From contig DAINSQ010000027.1 of assembly GCA_036741235.1 (NCBI GenBank), positions 1 through 36,599 of the forward strand: 36,599 nucleotides of DNA, in the 5' to 3' direction. The position numbers and the translations under genes are program-made. The DNA comes from JABWBR01 sp036741235 (GTDB lineage: Bacteria; Bacteroidota; Bacteroidia; Chitinophagales; Saprospiraceae). The notes under the pieces were generated by a model. The model was not told where the DNA came from, did no database searches, and worked only from the letters and a program-made list of their open reading frames with translations. Below, one piece after another: positions 24,186 through 30,955 of the stretch (position 1 is its first letter; the number at the start of each line of letters is the position of its first letter).

Positions 24186-24296
24186 GTTATTGCCGGTTGC
24201 CGGTTATCGATTTCTTGTCTTTGTTAGTTACATTTTAACCGATAACTGATAACCTTCAACTGACAAACTGACAACCGATAACACTAACATAGAACC
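24186..24296. repeat. Fold-back intergenic repeat between surE and the small membrane gene
   Basis: GTTGCCGGTTATCG (about 24192-24211) faces AACCGATAACTGATAACC (about 24237-24254) and ACAACCGATAAC (24271-24282). These CCGATAAC / GTTATCGG phrases make an imperfect hairpin of the same style as the other low-complexity spacers in this window. Confidence 0.5.
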
Positions 24297-24599
24297 ATGT
24301 TCTGGAACAAAAACGCCATCTGGGTGGGATTAATAGTGGGGCTCGTTATTCCCTTTGTAGGGTACGCTCTCCTGCTCACCATTTACGATCAAATGGAAGT
24401 ATGGGGCTGGCTCGACCCGCAGGGGTTGTCGCCCAACTTCCGGCAGCGCACCCTGAGCGTCATTGCAATATGCCTCAATGTCTTTCCGTTTAATATCTAT
24501 TACAAAAGGCGCTGGCTCGACTCCATGCGCGGCATTGTTTTTCCCACAACCGCATACGTCATAGCCTGGGTCATCTATTTCGGCCCCACGATTTTTTAA
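24297..24599 (+). CDS. Small conserved-position membrane protein
   Basis: Encodes 100 residues with three hydrophobic segments (about 8-29, 52-68 and 80-97). WGWLDPQGLSPNFRQRTLSVIAICLNVFPFNIYYKRRW (described, about residues 36-73) includes a basic YYKRRW end. The stop is 2 nt before the lpxB ATG, so it is probably translated together with lpxB. A protein of this kind between surE and lpxB is common in Bacteroidota (family knowledge), which suggests an envelope role. No domain name is recognised. Confidence 0.75.
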   Translation: MFWNKNAIWVGLIVGLVIPFVGYALLLTIYDQMEVWGWLDPQGLSPNFRQRTLSVIAICLNVFPFNIYYKRRWLDSMRGIVFPTTAYVIAWVIYFGPTIF

Positions 24600-24601
24600 G
24601 C

Positions 24602-25726
24602 ATGAAATATTACATCATTGCCGGCGAAGCCTCGGGCGATCTGCATGGCAGCAACCTCGTCAAAGCCCTGCGGCGCGAAGATGCCGACGCGCAAATCAGG
24701 GCCTGGGGCGGCGATCTCATGGCCGCCGCGGGCGCTACCCTGGTCAAGCATTACCGCGACCTGGCTTTTATGGGTTTTCTGGAAGTAGTGAAAAACCTGC
24801 GCACAATCATGCGCAATTTTCGCTTTTGTAAATCAGATATCCAGGCTTTTCAGCCCGACGCGCTCATTCTCGTCGATTATCCCGGTTTTAACCTGCGCAT
24901 GGCCAAATGGGCCAAATCGCAAGGCATGCGCGTATTTTATTATATCTCCCCACAGCTCTGGGCCTGGCACAGCAGCCGCGTACACCAGATCAAGGAAAAT
25001 GTGGAGCGTATGTACGTGATTCTGCCTTTTGAGACCGAATTTTACCGCCAATACGGCTATGAGGTCGATTTTGTGGGGCACCCGCTGCTGGATGTGATTG
25101 CCGACAGGCCGCGCAACCCGGCCTGGATGAACGAGCTTCAACTCAATAACGACCCCATCGTTGCGCTACTGCCCGGCAGCCGGCGCCAGGAGATACAGCG
25201 CATGTTGTCGGTGATGCTGCAAGTAATTCCCAACTTTCCGCATTGCCAGTTTGTGATTGCGGGCGCCCCGGCCATACCCCGCAATTTTTATGACCATATT
25301 ATCAGGCAAACCGATTTGCCGCTTAAAGCCAAACAACGACTTTTTATTGTTGAAAATCGCACTTACGATTTGCTGCAATACAGCCACGCCGCTCTGGTCA
25401 CTTCCGGCACCGCTACCCTCGAAACGGCGCTGTTCGGCGTGCCGCAGGTAGTCTGCTATAGCGGCAATCCGCTCTCCTACTGGATTGCCCGGCGACTGGT
25501 GAATGTGAAGTATATCTCGCTGGTGAACCTGATTCTCGACCAACCGCTCGTCAAGGAGTTGATACAACACGAGCTGACTCCCAATAACCTGAGCGAAGAA
25601 CTGAATGCGCTGCTGGGCGATAAACGCGCCGTTTTGCAGGAAGGCTATAAAAAGCTGCATCACGCCCTGGGCGATAGCGGCGCTTCCACCCGAACAGCTA
25701 AACTGATATTGGACAGGCTGCGCTGA
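24602..25726 (+). CDS. lpxB: Lipid-A-disaccharide synthase LpxB
   Basis: Encodes 374 residues. It joins UDP-2,3-diacylglucosamine and lipid X to make the lipid A disaccharide at the inner membrane, showing that the organism makes lipopolysaccharide. Visible are YIIAGEASGDLHGSNLVKAL at the N-terminus, FMGFLEVVKNL, PDALILVDYPGFNLRMAKWA, FYYISPQLWAWHSSRV, PFETEFYRQYGYEVDFVGHPLLD, LLPGSRRQEIQRM and LVTSGTATLETALFGVPQVVCY. These are the conserved GT-B fold motifs. It ends directly before a heptamer repeat block. Confidence 0.97.
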   Translation: MKYYIIAGEASGDLHGSNLVKALRREDADAQIRAWGGDLMAAAGATLVKHYRDLAFMGFLEVVKNLRTIMRNFRFCKSDIQAFQPDALILVDYPGFNLRMAKWAKSQGMRVFYYISPQLWAWHSSRVHQIKENVERMYVILPFETEFYRQYGYEVDFVGHPLLDVIADRPRNPAWMNELQLNNDPIVALLPGSRRQEIQRMLSVMLQVIPNFPHCQFVIAGAPAIPRNFYDHIIRQTDLPLKAKQRLFIVENRTYDLLQYSHAALVTSGTATLETALFGVPQVVCYSGNPLSYWIARRLVNVKYISLVNLILDQPLVKELIQHELTPNNLSEELNALLGDKRAVLQEGYKKLHHALGDSGASTRTAKLILDRLR

Positions 25727-25821
25727 TGTTGTAGGTTGTAGGTTGTAGGTTGTAGGTTGTAGGTTGTGGGTTGTAGGTTGTAGGTTGTAGGTTTGTAGGT
25801 TGTAGGTTGTAGGTTGTAGGT
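25727..25821. repeat. TTGTAGG tandem heptamer array
   Basis: About a dozen near-perfect TTGTAGG units, with occasional TTGTGGG or an extra T, start immediately after the lpxB stop. The unit length of seven is reminiscent of the short tandemly repeated repetitive sequences of cyanobacteria, but no relation is established. Confidence 0.85.
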
Positions 25822-25860
25822 TTGTTTATAAGTTTAATAGTTTAGAGGTTTATCAATTAT

Positions 25861-25928
25861 CAGCAAATTAGCACATTAGCACATCAGCACATCAGCAAAT
25901 TAGCAAATCAGCAAATTAGCAAATCAGC
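25861..25928. repeat. AAATTAGC / ACATCAGC tandem octamer array
   Basis: Eight or so units alternate AAATTAGC, ACATTAGC, ACATCAGC and AAATCAGC. The array extends into the 3' end of the convergent quinone oxidoreductase gene (stop at 25916-25918), whose last codons are repeat-derived. Confidence 0.85.
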
Positions 25929-26899
25929 ACAATTTTGCCCTGATTGCTATTCGATTCCATTTTCGCATGCGCATGTGCGACCTCAGTCCAGTCGAAAACC
26001 TGATCGATTACAGGTTGAAGGCGGCCATCATGCAGGGCGGCGGCGGCGTGACACCAAAACGATTTGACCAATTCGATTTTGTATTCCAGAGTCCTGTTTC
26101 GCAACGTTGACCCCATAACAGCCAGTCTTTTGCGCAAAACTGCCCCCACAGGCATATTGCCTTCGACAACGGCGCCGCCCATCATGGCCAGGATGACCAA
26201 ACGACCGTCCAACGCCAGCGACTCCAGGTTTTTGCGCCAATAAGGCGCTCCAATGAAATCGATAATCACATCCACTCCCCTGCCTGCAGTCCACTCTGTC
26301 GCGGCTGCCGCAAAGTCTTCGTGGCGGTAATCCACCGCCCGTTCGGCGCCCAGCTCCAGGCATAACGCGTGTTTGGAAGCCGACGCGGTGGCCATACACC
26401 TGGCGCCCAGCAGTTGCGTAGCCAGTTGGATAGCCGCCACCCCTACCCCGCTGGCGCCCGCGTGTACCAGCACGTTTTCGCCCGGCTGTGTATTCGCCAA
26501 CAAATGCAGTGCCTGCCAGGCCGTGATAAAAGCCTCGGGGATACACGCCGCCTGCTCAAAGGTCCAGCCTTCGGGTATGGGCATCGCCAAACCCTCGTGC
26601 GCCACGGCATACTCGGCATAACCGCCGCCGGCCAACAGCGCCATTACGTTGTCGCCGGATTTCCACTGCGTAACGCCCGGCCCAACCTGCTCTACTATCC
26701 CGGCAACCTCCAGTCCGAGAATAGCGCTTGCCCCCGGCGGCGGCGGATAATTTCCCTGGCGCTGCAATATGTCGGCGCGATTGAGGGCTGTGGCCTGCAC
26801 GCGAATTAATATTTCTTCGGCGCCGACCTCCGGCATAGGGTATTCGCCGATATAAAGTTGCCCGGCATCGCCTTCCTGTTTGAGTAATATGGCTTTCAT
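25916..26899 (-). CDS. NAD(P)H-quinone oxidoreductase, PIG3-like MDR family
   Basis: Encodes 327 residues, normal for zinc-independent medium-chain dehydrogenases of the QOR/PIG3 type. Visible are ALNRADILQRQGNYPPPPGAS (about residues 36-56), LGLEVAGIVEQVG, EAFITAWQAL, VLVHAGASGVGVAAIQLA (the nucleotide-binding GxGxxA region near residue 147), VDYRHEDF and VDVIIDFIGAPYW. The structural and catalytic zinc Cys residues of alcohol dehydrogenases are absent, as expected for this group. It probably reduces quinones with NADPH in the cytoplasm. The final residues VLIC and the stop are encoded by the octamer repeat. It is convergent with lpxB and divergent from the M20 peptidase. Confidence 0.9.
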   Translation of the reverse strand: MKAILLKQEGDAGQLYIGEYPMPEVGAEEILIRVQATALNRADILQRQGNYPPPPGASAILGLEVAGIVEQVGPGVTQWKSGDNVMALLAGGGYAEYAVAHEGLAMPIPEGWTFEQAACIPEAFITAWQALHLLANTQPGENVLVHAGASGVGVAAIQLATQLLGARCMATASASKHALCLELGAERAVDYRHEDFAAAATEWTAGRGVDVIIDFIGAPYWRKNLESLALDGRLVILAMMGGAVVEGNMPVGAVLRKRLAVMGSTLRNRTLEYKIELVKSFWCHAAAALHDGRLQPVIDQVFDWTEVAHAHAKMESNSNQGKIVLIC

Positions 26900-26971
26900 G
26901 ATTTTCCTTTTTTAATATAAATCTCCTCCGCGCCCCCTCACCCAATCGCCTCAAATAATGAAACTTTGTAG

Positions 26972-26979
26972 TATCTTTG
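26972..26979 (+). promoter_or_regulatory. Probable -7 box for the M20 peptidase
   Basis: TATCTTTG matches TAnnTTTG exactly. The predicted start near 26986 excludes the in-frame ATG at 26958 and favours the ATG at 27012 (or 26994). Confidence 0.5.
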
Positions 26980-27011
26980 AAACCGCTAATCAAATGTTAC
27001 CACTACAAGAT

Positions 27012-28400
27012 ATGCAAAAAGTACAAGAATTCATTGAGCAAAACAAGGAGCGGTTTCTGGAAGAATTGCTCGAATTGTTGCGCATCCCTTCAGTAAGCGC
27101 CGACCCGGCCTACAAAGGCGACGTGCATCGGGCTGCAGAAGCTGTTGCAGATCATCTGCGCAAGGTAGGCGTCGACAAAGTGCAGGTGTACCCCACGGCG
27201 GGCCACCCTATCGTCTACGGCGAAAAAATGGTCGACCCTGCACAACCTACCATCCTGGTTTACGGCCACTACGACGTACAACCCGCCGACCCCGTCGACC
27301 TGTGGCACTCGGGGCCTTTTGAGCCGGTGATCAAAAAAACGGAATTGCACCCCGACGGGGCGATTTTTGCCCGGGGTTCGTGCGACGACAAAGGCCAGGT
27401 GTTTATGCACATCAAAGCCTTTGAGGCCATGGCGGCCAACGGCGCCCTGCCCTGCAACGTCAAATTCATGATAGAAGGCGAAGAAGAAGTCGGCTCAGTT
27501 AACCTCGGCGCTTTTTGCCGTCAATACAAGGACATGCTTGGCTGCGACGTAATCCTGATTTCCGACACATCGATCATCGATAACCAAACGCCGTCGATTA
27601 CAACGGGGTTGCGCGGACTCAGCTACATGGAGGTGGAAGTGACCGGCGCCAACCGCGACCTTCACTCCGGCGTATACGGCGGCGCCGTAGCCAACCCCAT
27701 CAATATCCTGGCGAAGATGATTGCATCGATGCACGACGAAAACAATCACATTTCTATCCCCGGTTTTTATGATGACGTGGAGGTGGTAAGCGCCGCAGAA
27801 CGCATGGAGATGAATAAAGCCCCCTACGATGAAAAGACCTACAAAGCTGCACTGGACGTCAACGACCTTTGGGGCGAAAAGGGTTATACTACGCTGGAGC
27901 GCACCTCTATACGCCCTACCCTCGATGTAAACGGCATCTGGGGCGGTTATACCGGCGAAGGCGCCAAAACGGTGCTGCCTTCGAAGGCTTACGCCAAGAT
28001 CAGCATGCGTTTGGTACCCCACCAAAACTCACAGAAGATCTCCGATCTTTTTAAAGCGCATTTTGAGAAGATTGCACCCGATTGCGTGAAGGTGAAAGTG
28101 AGCTACCACCACGGCGGCGAACCGGTGGTGACGCCCACCGATACGCCGGAGTATATGGCCGCCCACAAAGCCATGAGCGCCGCATTCGGCAAAACGCCTA
28201 TCCCCAAACGCGAAGGCGGAAGTATTCCCATCGTGGCTTTGTTTGAGGAAGTTTTGGGCGTAAAAAGCGTGCTGATGGGCTTCGGCCTCGACTCCGACGC
28301 GATTCACTCGCCGAATGAGCATTACGGTTTGTTCAATTTTTATAAAGGCATTTCGACGATCCCGTATTATCATCAATACTATGCGGAATTGAAGAAGTGA
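27012..28400 (+). CDS. M20 family dipeptidase (CNDP-like metallopeptidase)
   Basis: Encodes 462 residues from the ATG at 27012; 26994 is an alternative. All di-zinc ligands are visible: His in YGHYDVQPAD (about residue 84), the bridging Asp in ARGSCDDKGQ (about 120), the catalytic Glu pair in IEGEEEVGS (about 155), Asp in LISDTS and the C-terminal His in DAIHSPNEH. The dimerisation lid with RDLHSGVYGGAVANP sits in the middle. The family splits dipeptides and some acylated amino acids in the cytoplasm. The start choice rests on the TATCTTTG box and on MQKVQEFIEQNKERFLEEL as the usual N-terminal helix. It is divergent from the quinone oxidoreductase. Confidence 0.94.
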   Translation: MQKVQEFIEQNKERFLEELLELLRIPSVSADPAYKGDVHRAAEAVADHLRKVGVDKVQVYPTAGHPIVYGEKMVDPAQPTILVYGHYDVQPADPVDLWHSGPFEPVIKKTELHPDGAIFARGSCDDKGQVFMHIKAFEAMAANGALPCNVKFMIEGEEEVGSVNLGAFCRQYKDMLGCDVILISDTSIIDNQTPSITTGLRGLSYMEVEVTGANRDLHSGVYGGAVANPINILAKMIASMHDENNHISIPGFYDDVEVVSAAERMEMNKAPYDEKTYKAALDVNDLWGEKGYTTLERTSIRPTLDVNGIWGGYTGEGAKTVLPSKAYAKISMRLVPHQNSQKISDLFKAHFEKIAPDCVKVKVSYHHGGEPVVTPTDTPEYMAAHKAMSAAFGKTPIPKREGGSIPIVALFEEVLGVKSVLMGFGLDSDAIHSPNEHYGLFNFYKGISTIPYYHQYYAELKK

Positions 28401-28416
28401 TAATTTTTTTATTTAC

Positions 28417-28466
28417 CAGAGTTACACGGAGTCGAAATCTCACTCCGTGAAACTCCGGTAACTCTG
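28417..28466. repeat. CAGAGTTACACGGAGT fold-back repeat
   Basis: CAGAGTTAC (28417-28425) pairs with GTAACTCTG (28458-28466) and ACGGAGT (28426-28432) with ACTCCGT (28442-28448); a 9-nt bulge lies on the right arm. The sequence phrase is shared with the larger hairpin at 35036-35142. Confidence 0.7.
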
Positions 28467-28482
28467 TGATTAAAAAAATGGC

Positions 28483-29010
28483 ATGAAAAAATTCACCACT
28501 CAACAACTTGACAAACTTGACCGGCAACTGGACTCACTGTTGTCAGAACTTTCCGCTTACAGCGAAGCGCAGCTCAACCGTCAGCCCCGCCCCGATGCCT
28601 GGTCGGCCCTACAAGTCATGCACCACCTGCTACTGGCCGAGCAGATGTCGATGGCTTATGTGAAAAAGAAACTCAGCTATAATCCGGCGCTGAAAAATGC
28701 CGGGTTGGGCGGCGCCTGGCGCATTTTTTTGTTGTGGGTATTTGTACACACGCCTTTGAAATTCAAGGCGCCGAAAAATGTGAGCGGCGAAAGCCTGCCC
28801 CCATATTCAACGCTTCAGGCAACCGGTGAAGCGTGGAAAAATATCCGCAAAGAACTGCGCGATTATATGACTATTTTACCGGATGAACTATTCCATAAGT
28901 CGATTTACCGCCATCCTTTTGCGGGATTGTTGTCGCTCACCGGGATGCTTCGCTTTTTTGAATGGCATTTTACCCGGCACCTGAAGCAAATTCGCAAAAC
29001 AGTAGCGTGA
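28483..29010 (+). CDS. DinB-like protein
   Basis: Encodes 175 residues of mostly helical sequence. DAWSALQVMHHLLLAEQMSM (about residues 38-57) matches the first DinB metal-binding helix (W-S-x-x-Q-V-x-x-H). The C-terminal FFEWHFTRHLKQIRKTVA provides the HxxxH pair of the last helix. DinB-like proteins are metal-binding four-helix bundles; many are induced by stress or act as thiol transferases, but the reaction here is unknown. It is related in layout to the other DinB-like gene at 14446. It is the last core gene before the accessory island; only 4 nt separate its stop from the stop of the antitoxin pseudogene. Confidence 0.82.
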   Translation: MKKFTTQQLDKLDRQLDSLLSELSAYSEAQLNRQPRPDAWSALQVMHHLLLAEQMSMAYVKKKLSYNPALKNAGLGGAWRIFLLWVFVHTPLKFKAPKNVSGESLPPYSTLQATGEAWKNIRKELRDYMTILPDELFHKSIYRHPFAGLLSLTGMLRFFEWHFTRHLKQIRKTVA

Positions 29011-29014
29011 TGGG

Positions 29015-29218
29015 CTAATTGGCGAGGGGGCGACTCGTGCGACAACCTTTCAGGAATGATAACCCATATTTCTCAGCTAACTCCACACACCTGTCGAGAT
29101 TCTGACGCATCAACTCCCGACTGATTAGTTCAACTAATTCGGTGAAGGTCAAGGAGTCCTTCTTGATGCCAAACTTATAAAGCTCTAATTATGAAATAGA
29201 TATATGGAGCGTCTTCAT
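29015..29218 (-). pseudogene. Antitoxin-like gene with premature stop and altered 3' end
   Basis: On the minus strand, ATG at 29218-29216 opens MKTLHISIS, then TAA at 29191-29189, then in the same frame LELYKFGIKKDSLTF, TELVELISRELMRQNL, DRCVELAEKYGLS and a non-matching tail FLKGCRTSRPLAN before TAG at 29017-29015. The pattern MKTLxIxIS, KFGIK, SLTFxELVxLISxEL, RQxLxxCxELAEKYGLS is that of Bacteroidota antitoxins that sit next to PIN-domain toxins; their usual continuation is SKMTMDEIxxE (recalled family pattern). One codon is a stop, the C-terminus is replaced, and no toxin follows. It is at the island edge, next to the core DinB gene. A promoter at 29237-29268 supports this start. Confidence 0.65.
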
Positions 29219-29236
29219 CTCATAACCTGTTTTATT

Positions 29237-29268
29237 CAAATATTACGCAATCCTTTTGATTTTTCCAA
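29237..29268 (-). promoter_or_regulatory. Promoter-like boxes for the antitoxin remnant
   Basis: On the minus strand TTG (29268-29266) and AATATTTG (29244-29237) are spaced by 21 nt, one mismatch from TTG / TAnnTTTG. The ATG at 29218 follows 18 nt downstream. Confidence 0.45.
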
Positions 29269-29288
29269 GTTTGGGGAGTACTTACCTG

Positions 29289-29429
29289 GATTGCACACAA
29301 TGTTTTTCGGCTTGAAGCAGTGGCGGATTTTTAGCACAACAGTTCAATAGAATTACTGCCCTTGAACTTTGCACAAATGTTTCATAGAAGCACTTCAGCC
29401 GCCATATTGCCAAACCGATGTTATAGGGC
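29289..29429 (-). repeat. attC-like site A (end of cassette 1)
   Basis: About 141 bp read on the minus strand. It starts with the R''-like box GCCCTATAAC (29429-29420), the exact reverse complement of the box that opens the same cassette (GTTATAGGGC, 30269-30260). Inner arms pair: CGGTTTG with CAAGCCG (one G-T pair) and TGGCGG with CCGCCA. It ends CACTGCTTCAAGC-CGA-AAAAC-ATTGTGTGC, which aligns with the end of site B (CACTGCGGCAAGC-GGC-AAAAC-GTTATAGGGC). Size and layout fit integron attC sites. Confidence 0.6.
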
Positions 29430-29436
29430 GTTTTTT

Positions 29437-30006
29437 TCACATCTCATTGAGATTGCTGTCAACTGTCAGTCTATATTCTTTCCTCCAAAGTCGATATGAA
29501 AAATACATAAACGTGAACAGTATAAGTCCATAGATTACATACAATGGTCTACCTACAATTTCTCTGAATGTATTATAAAAAGTCACGTTATAGTATTGGC
29601 AAAAATTATGAAATGTTGCAAAAAAGCTTGCAATAATAACTACTCTTACCAATACATATCCTGTGTGCGCTATAAGTACCGATTTGTTCTTTGGCATTTT
29701 ATAGAAAATTTGAAAAAAACGTCCCTTTTCATTAAAGTATAATTCTGAAATAAAGTCGTTAAGATTTCTCGATGATGTCTGCCTAGTTGGTTTATATTTA
29801 AAAGAATAGAAGTAAAAAGCATAAATGATTAGTCCTACAATAATTACGTTAGAAATTATCAAACCCGTCCACCCAACGCCAAAAAATCTATATAACGGAT
29901 TAGTCTCACCCGTTGGATTGTCAAAAAACCAAAGGCTTGTCGAATAAAAGTCACATACCCTTGCAAAGAGCAGAATAATTGTCAAGATAAAGAATTTTAG
30001 TTTCAT
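29437..30006 (-). CDS. Multi-pass membrane protein of unknown function (cassette gene)
   Basis: Encodes 189 residues with about four hydrophobic segments (residues about 4-24, 44-68, 110-135, 152-172). An early ARVCDFYSTSLWFF then GETNPLYRFFGVGW resembles the D-x-x-(S/T)-(S/T) ... E-x-NPL layout of DUF5658-type membrane proteins; this is a resemblance only. The middle loop (about 69-105) is basic and probably cytoplasmic. Base composition is clearly richer in A+T than the neighbouring core genes, a sign of transfer. The stop is 8 nt from the attC-like site A, and a MITE copy lies just upstream of the start, so it is the sole gene of cassette 1. Confidence 0.7.
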   Translation of the reverse strand: MKLKFFILTIILLFARVCDFYSTSLWFFDNPTGETNPLYRFFGVGWTGLIISNVIIVGLIIYAFYFYSFKYKPTRQTSSRNLNDFISELYFNEKGRFFQIFYKMPKNKSVLIAHTGYVLVRVVIIASFFATFHNFCQYYNVTFYNTFREIVGRPLYVIYGLILFTFMYFSYRLWRKEYRLTVDSNLNEM

Positions 30007-30019
30007 AATTTTCCCTTTA

Positions 30020-30222
30020 GAGCTTGTTTAAGATTTCATGATTAATCGAGGGCGAGCAAATTTTGTTTCAGACGAGCGTAGCGCAGCGAAGTCCCGCAAG
30101 GCGGGGGGCGCGTTTTGTCCCGACTCGCGAGTCGGGATAGCCGGCAGCTACGGCGAAAAAACGCAGCGAAGTATCAAAGAAAATTTGCCGCACGTAGGTT
30201 ATTGATGAATTCATATCAAGCT
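30020..30222 (+). mobile_element. MITE-like element, copy 2 (right end decayed)
   Basis: Starts GAGCTTGTTTAAGATTTC after a TTA (30017-30019). Its interior (AGCGAAGTCCCGCAAGG, then the palindrome TCCCGACTCGCGAGTCGGGA and AGCCGGCAGCTACGGCG) is nearly identical to copy 1 read on the other strand. The right end is degenerate (CAAGCT near 30216-30222 instead of CAAGCTC). It sits between the cassette 1 boundary and the membrane-protein gene and probably influences its expression. No ORF. Confidence 0.65.
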
Positions 30223-30259
30223 TTTGGTTAGTTACAGTTTCGTAGTCGTCTTTTAAAAT

Positions 30260-30459
30260 GCCCTATAACGTTTTGCCGCTTGCCGCAGTGGGGTATTTCG
30301 GAGCACTTCACTGTCAGCCAAGCACAAAATTAAATAGGAGCACTGCACTTGATTTAACCGCTGAACCGCCACTCTTGGGTAGGTACTGACTTTAATGAAA
30401 AGTACCGACCTTTGATTTAGCACTATACACGCTATTTCTCATGCACGCTGTTAGCTAAC
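30260..30459 (-). repeat. attC-like site B (end of cassette 2), probably composite
   Basis: 200 bp read on the minus strand. It begins with GTTAGCTAAC (30459-30450), the box that also opens cassette 2 at 31420-31411 (shared over 15 nt as GTTAGCTAACATTTT in inverted orientation). It ends CACTGCGGCAAGC-GGC-AAAAC-GTTATAGGGC, homologous to the end of site A. A separate 10-bp inverted repeat (GGTAGGTACT at 30378-30387 with AGTACCGACC at 30401-30410) lies inside. The length exceeds usual attC sites, so a small empty cassette or insertion may be included. Confidence 0.55.
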
Positions 30460-30661
30460 ATTTTTCTTCATTAATTCTTTGTTTTCTTCTTTGTTCGTAG
30501 AGGTAGAATCCAATACACATTAATGAAATAAACATTAATGTAAGAGGTATCAAAGTAATATCTGCCCATAACCAACGAACGCCTTCTTCATTACCCCTGA
30601 ATGGTAAACAAAGGATTAACAGAAACATAGCGAAGTACAAAAACTTGTTTTTCATAAACAT
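30455..30661 (-). CDS. Small two-pass membrane protein resembling the LuxR protein's N-terminus
   Basis: Encodes 68 residues from the ATG at 30661 (or 66 from 30655). It has a short N-terminal hydrophobic segment (FLYFAMFLLILCLPF), then RGNEEGVRW, a second hydrophobic segment (TLIPLTLMFISLMCIGFYLY) and a basic tail EQRRKQRINEEKC. The neighbouring regulator (30956-31399) has the same order: hydrophobic, SIRGNNGEVK, hydrophobic, basic NNKK. Length and spacing match, which suggests a stand-alone copy of that membrane domain. The stop codon TAG lies within the R''-like box of attC-like site B. The function is unknown; it might modulate the regulator by pairing with it. Confidence 0.55.
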   Translation of the reverse strand: MFMKNKFLYFAMFLLILCLPFRGNEEGVRWLWADITLIPLTLMFISLMCIGFYLYEQRRKQRINEEKC

Positions 30662-30664
30662 TTA

Positions 30665-30824
30665 GAGCATGTTTGGATTTTCGTGATTGAGCGAAAGCGA
30701 GCAAATTTTATTTTAGGCGAGGCGCGTTTTGCAGTCGTAGCAGGCAGCTACGGCGAAAAAACGCAACGAAGTATAAAACAAAATTTGCCGCTTGTAGTCA
30801 ATTGACGAATGTCCAAACATGCTC
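30665..30824 (+). mobile_element. MITE-like element, copy 3
   Basis: 160 bp with good terminal inverted repeats, GAGCATGTTTGGA and TCCAAACATGCTC, flanked by TTA at 30662-30664 and 30825-30827. Ends and outer arms match copy 1 (GTCAATTGACGAATGTCCAAACATGCTC is shared, in parts), but the inner TCCCGACTCGCGAGTCGGGA hairpin is missing. It lies directly upstream of the small membrane gene and downstream of the LuxR gene. No ORF. Confidence 0.75.
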
Positions 30825-30893
30825 TTAATTTTAAAATGAATATTTATTTCGCACAAATGTCCCTATTAGTATCAATTAGAACAAATAATTTCG

Positions 30894-30933
30894 GGTTGAT
30901 AAAAGGTTGATATTTGGGGTTGAAAAGGGTTGA
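30894..30933. promoter_or_regulatory. Four direct GGTTGA repeats at near-helical spacing
   Basis: GGTTGA occurs at 30894, 30905, 30918 and 30928 (spacings 11, 13 and 10 bp), three of them extended to GGTTGATA or GGTTGATAA. This could be a cooperative binding site just after the LuxR gene stop, but no regulator is identified. Confidence 0.3.
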
Positions 30934-30955
30934 TATTTTCATAAACTGCTAACTA

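Noticed and set aside
25727..25928. Tandem repeats as a CRISPR array
   Set aside because: Units are 7-8 bp without unique spacers, and no cas genes are present.
29420..30269. Inverted boxes GTTATAGGGC as ends of a DDE transposon
   Set aside because: No transposase gene and no flanking target duplication were seen; the boxes adjoin long structured sites with a shared end, which fits cassette sites better. Not fully excluded.
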